Shown here in pieces: positions 63,982 through 64,000 of a DNA stretch of 64,000 nucleotides. The translations under genes and the position numbers were made by a program. The stretch lies in assembly GCA_015063845.1 (NCBI GenBank), contig SVTJ01000001.1, forward strand, positions 248,001 to 312,000, given 5' to 3'. The notes under the pieces were generated by a model, which was given only the letters and a program-made list of their open reading frames with translations, did no database searches and was not told the DNA's origin. The number at the start of each line of letters is the position of its first letter. Position 1 is the first letter of the stretch. The DNA comes from Oscillospiraceae bacterium (GTDB lineage: Bacteria > Bacillota > Clostridia > Oscillospirales > CAG-272).

Positions 63982-64000
63982 AGTCCCTCCGCAAGATATT

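Noticed and set aside
1..64000. CRISPR array, insertion sequence, prophage or rRNA genes
   Set aside because: No regularly spaced repeats, transposase or integrase motif, phage structural gene or rRNA segment found by reading.

Overview
The window looks like a chromosomal core region from a spore-forming anaerobe of the Clostridia. The evidence is spore-specific genes (SpoIIP, a PdaA-type deacetylase, a SpoIVFB-like M50 protease), three T-box leaders, TTGACA/TATAAT promoters with 16-17 bp spacers, strong GGAGG ribosome sites, ATP phosphoribosyltransferase of the short HisG plus HisZ type, and PyrI/PyrK. No phage, insertion sequence, CRISPR array or rRNA was seen. One tRNA (Leu, GAG) is present.

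Layout. Positions 1-16.2 kb (minus strand): a branched-chain amino acid superoperon ilvB-ilvN-ilvC-coaX-ECF transporter-ilvD-leuA-leuC-leuD-leuB-ilvE, driven by a T-box with a probable CUC (Leu) specifier. It is followed by argG-argH with its own promoter set among ArgR-like boxes, and preceded by an ilvA-ridA operon with an AUC (Ile) T-box. Positions 16.6-21.8 kb (minus): a three-gene operon encoding a TerB_N/TerB_C protein, a BrxD-type ATPase and an Lhr/BrxHI-like helicase. I regard it as the best candidate for a little-described system. Positions 21.9-26.2 kb (plus): ylxM-ffh-rpsP-khpA, a hypothetical gene and mgtE. Positions 26.1-29.5 kb (minus): glycosyltransferase, HTH-S24 regulator and spoIIP. 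Positions 29.8-36.6 kb (plus): an orphan peptide-binding lipoprotein, a Phe T-box with pheS-pheT, a DUF896 protein and a TraX-family protein. Positions 36.7-39.8 kb (minus): two metallo-beta-lactamase-fold genes behind a promoter embedded in a 15-bp inverted repeat, then tRNA-Leu(GAG). Positions 40-44.8 kb (plus): an M50 protease and a polyamine ABC transporter potA-potB-potCD with a permease/binding-protein fusion.

Positions 44.8-54.3 kb (minus): pdaA and a complete histidine operon (yerC/hisR, hisZGDCBHAF, hisIE, hisK) packed with 4-nt overlaps. Positions 54.4-56.7 kb (minus): an operon of an Lgt-like membrane protein, a CPBP intramembrane protease and an HD hydrolase. Positions 56.8-62.5 kb (minus): a pyrimidine operon pyrC-K-D-F-E-B-I, complete except for carAB. 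Positions 62.5-64 kb: a trio of HPr-kinase-like, PqqD-like and S24/S26-peptidase-like genes, cut by the window edge and reminiscent of modified-peptide maturation clusters.

The region covers isoleucine, leucine, valine, arginine (last steps), histidine and UMP synthesis. The amino acid operons are controlled by uncharged tRNA sensing (T-boxes) or by predicted repressors (ArgR, YerC/HisR). The pyr promoter leaves only a very short leader, so PyrR-type attenuation is not visible.
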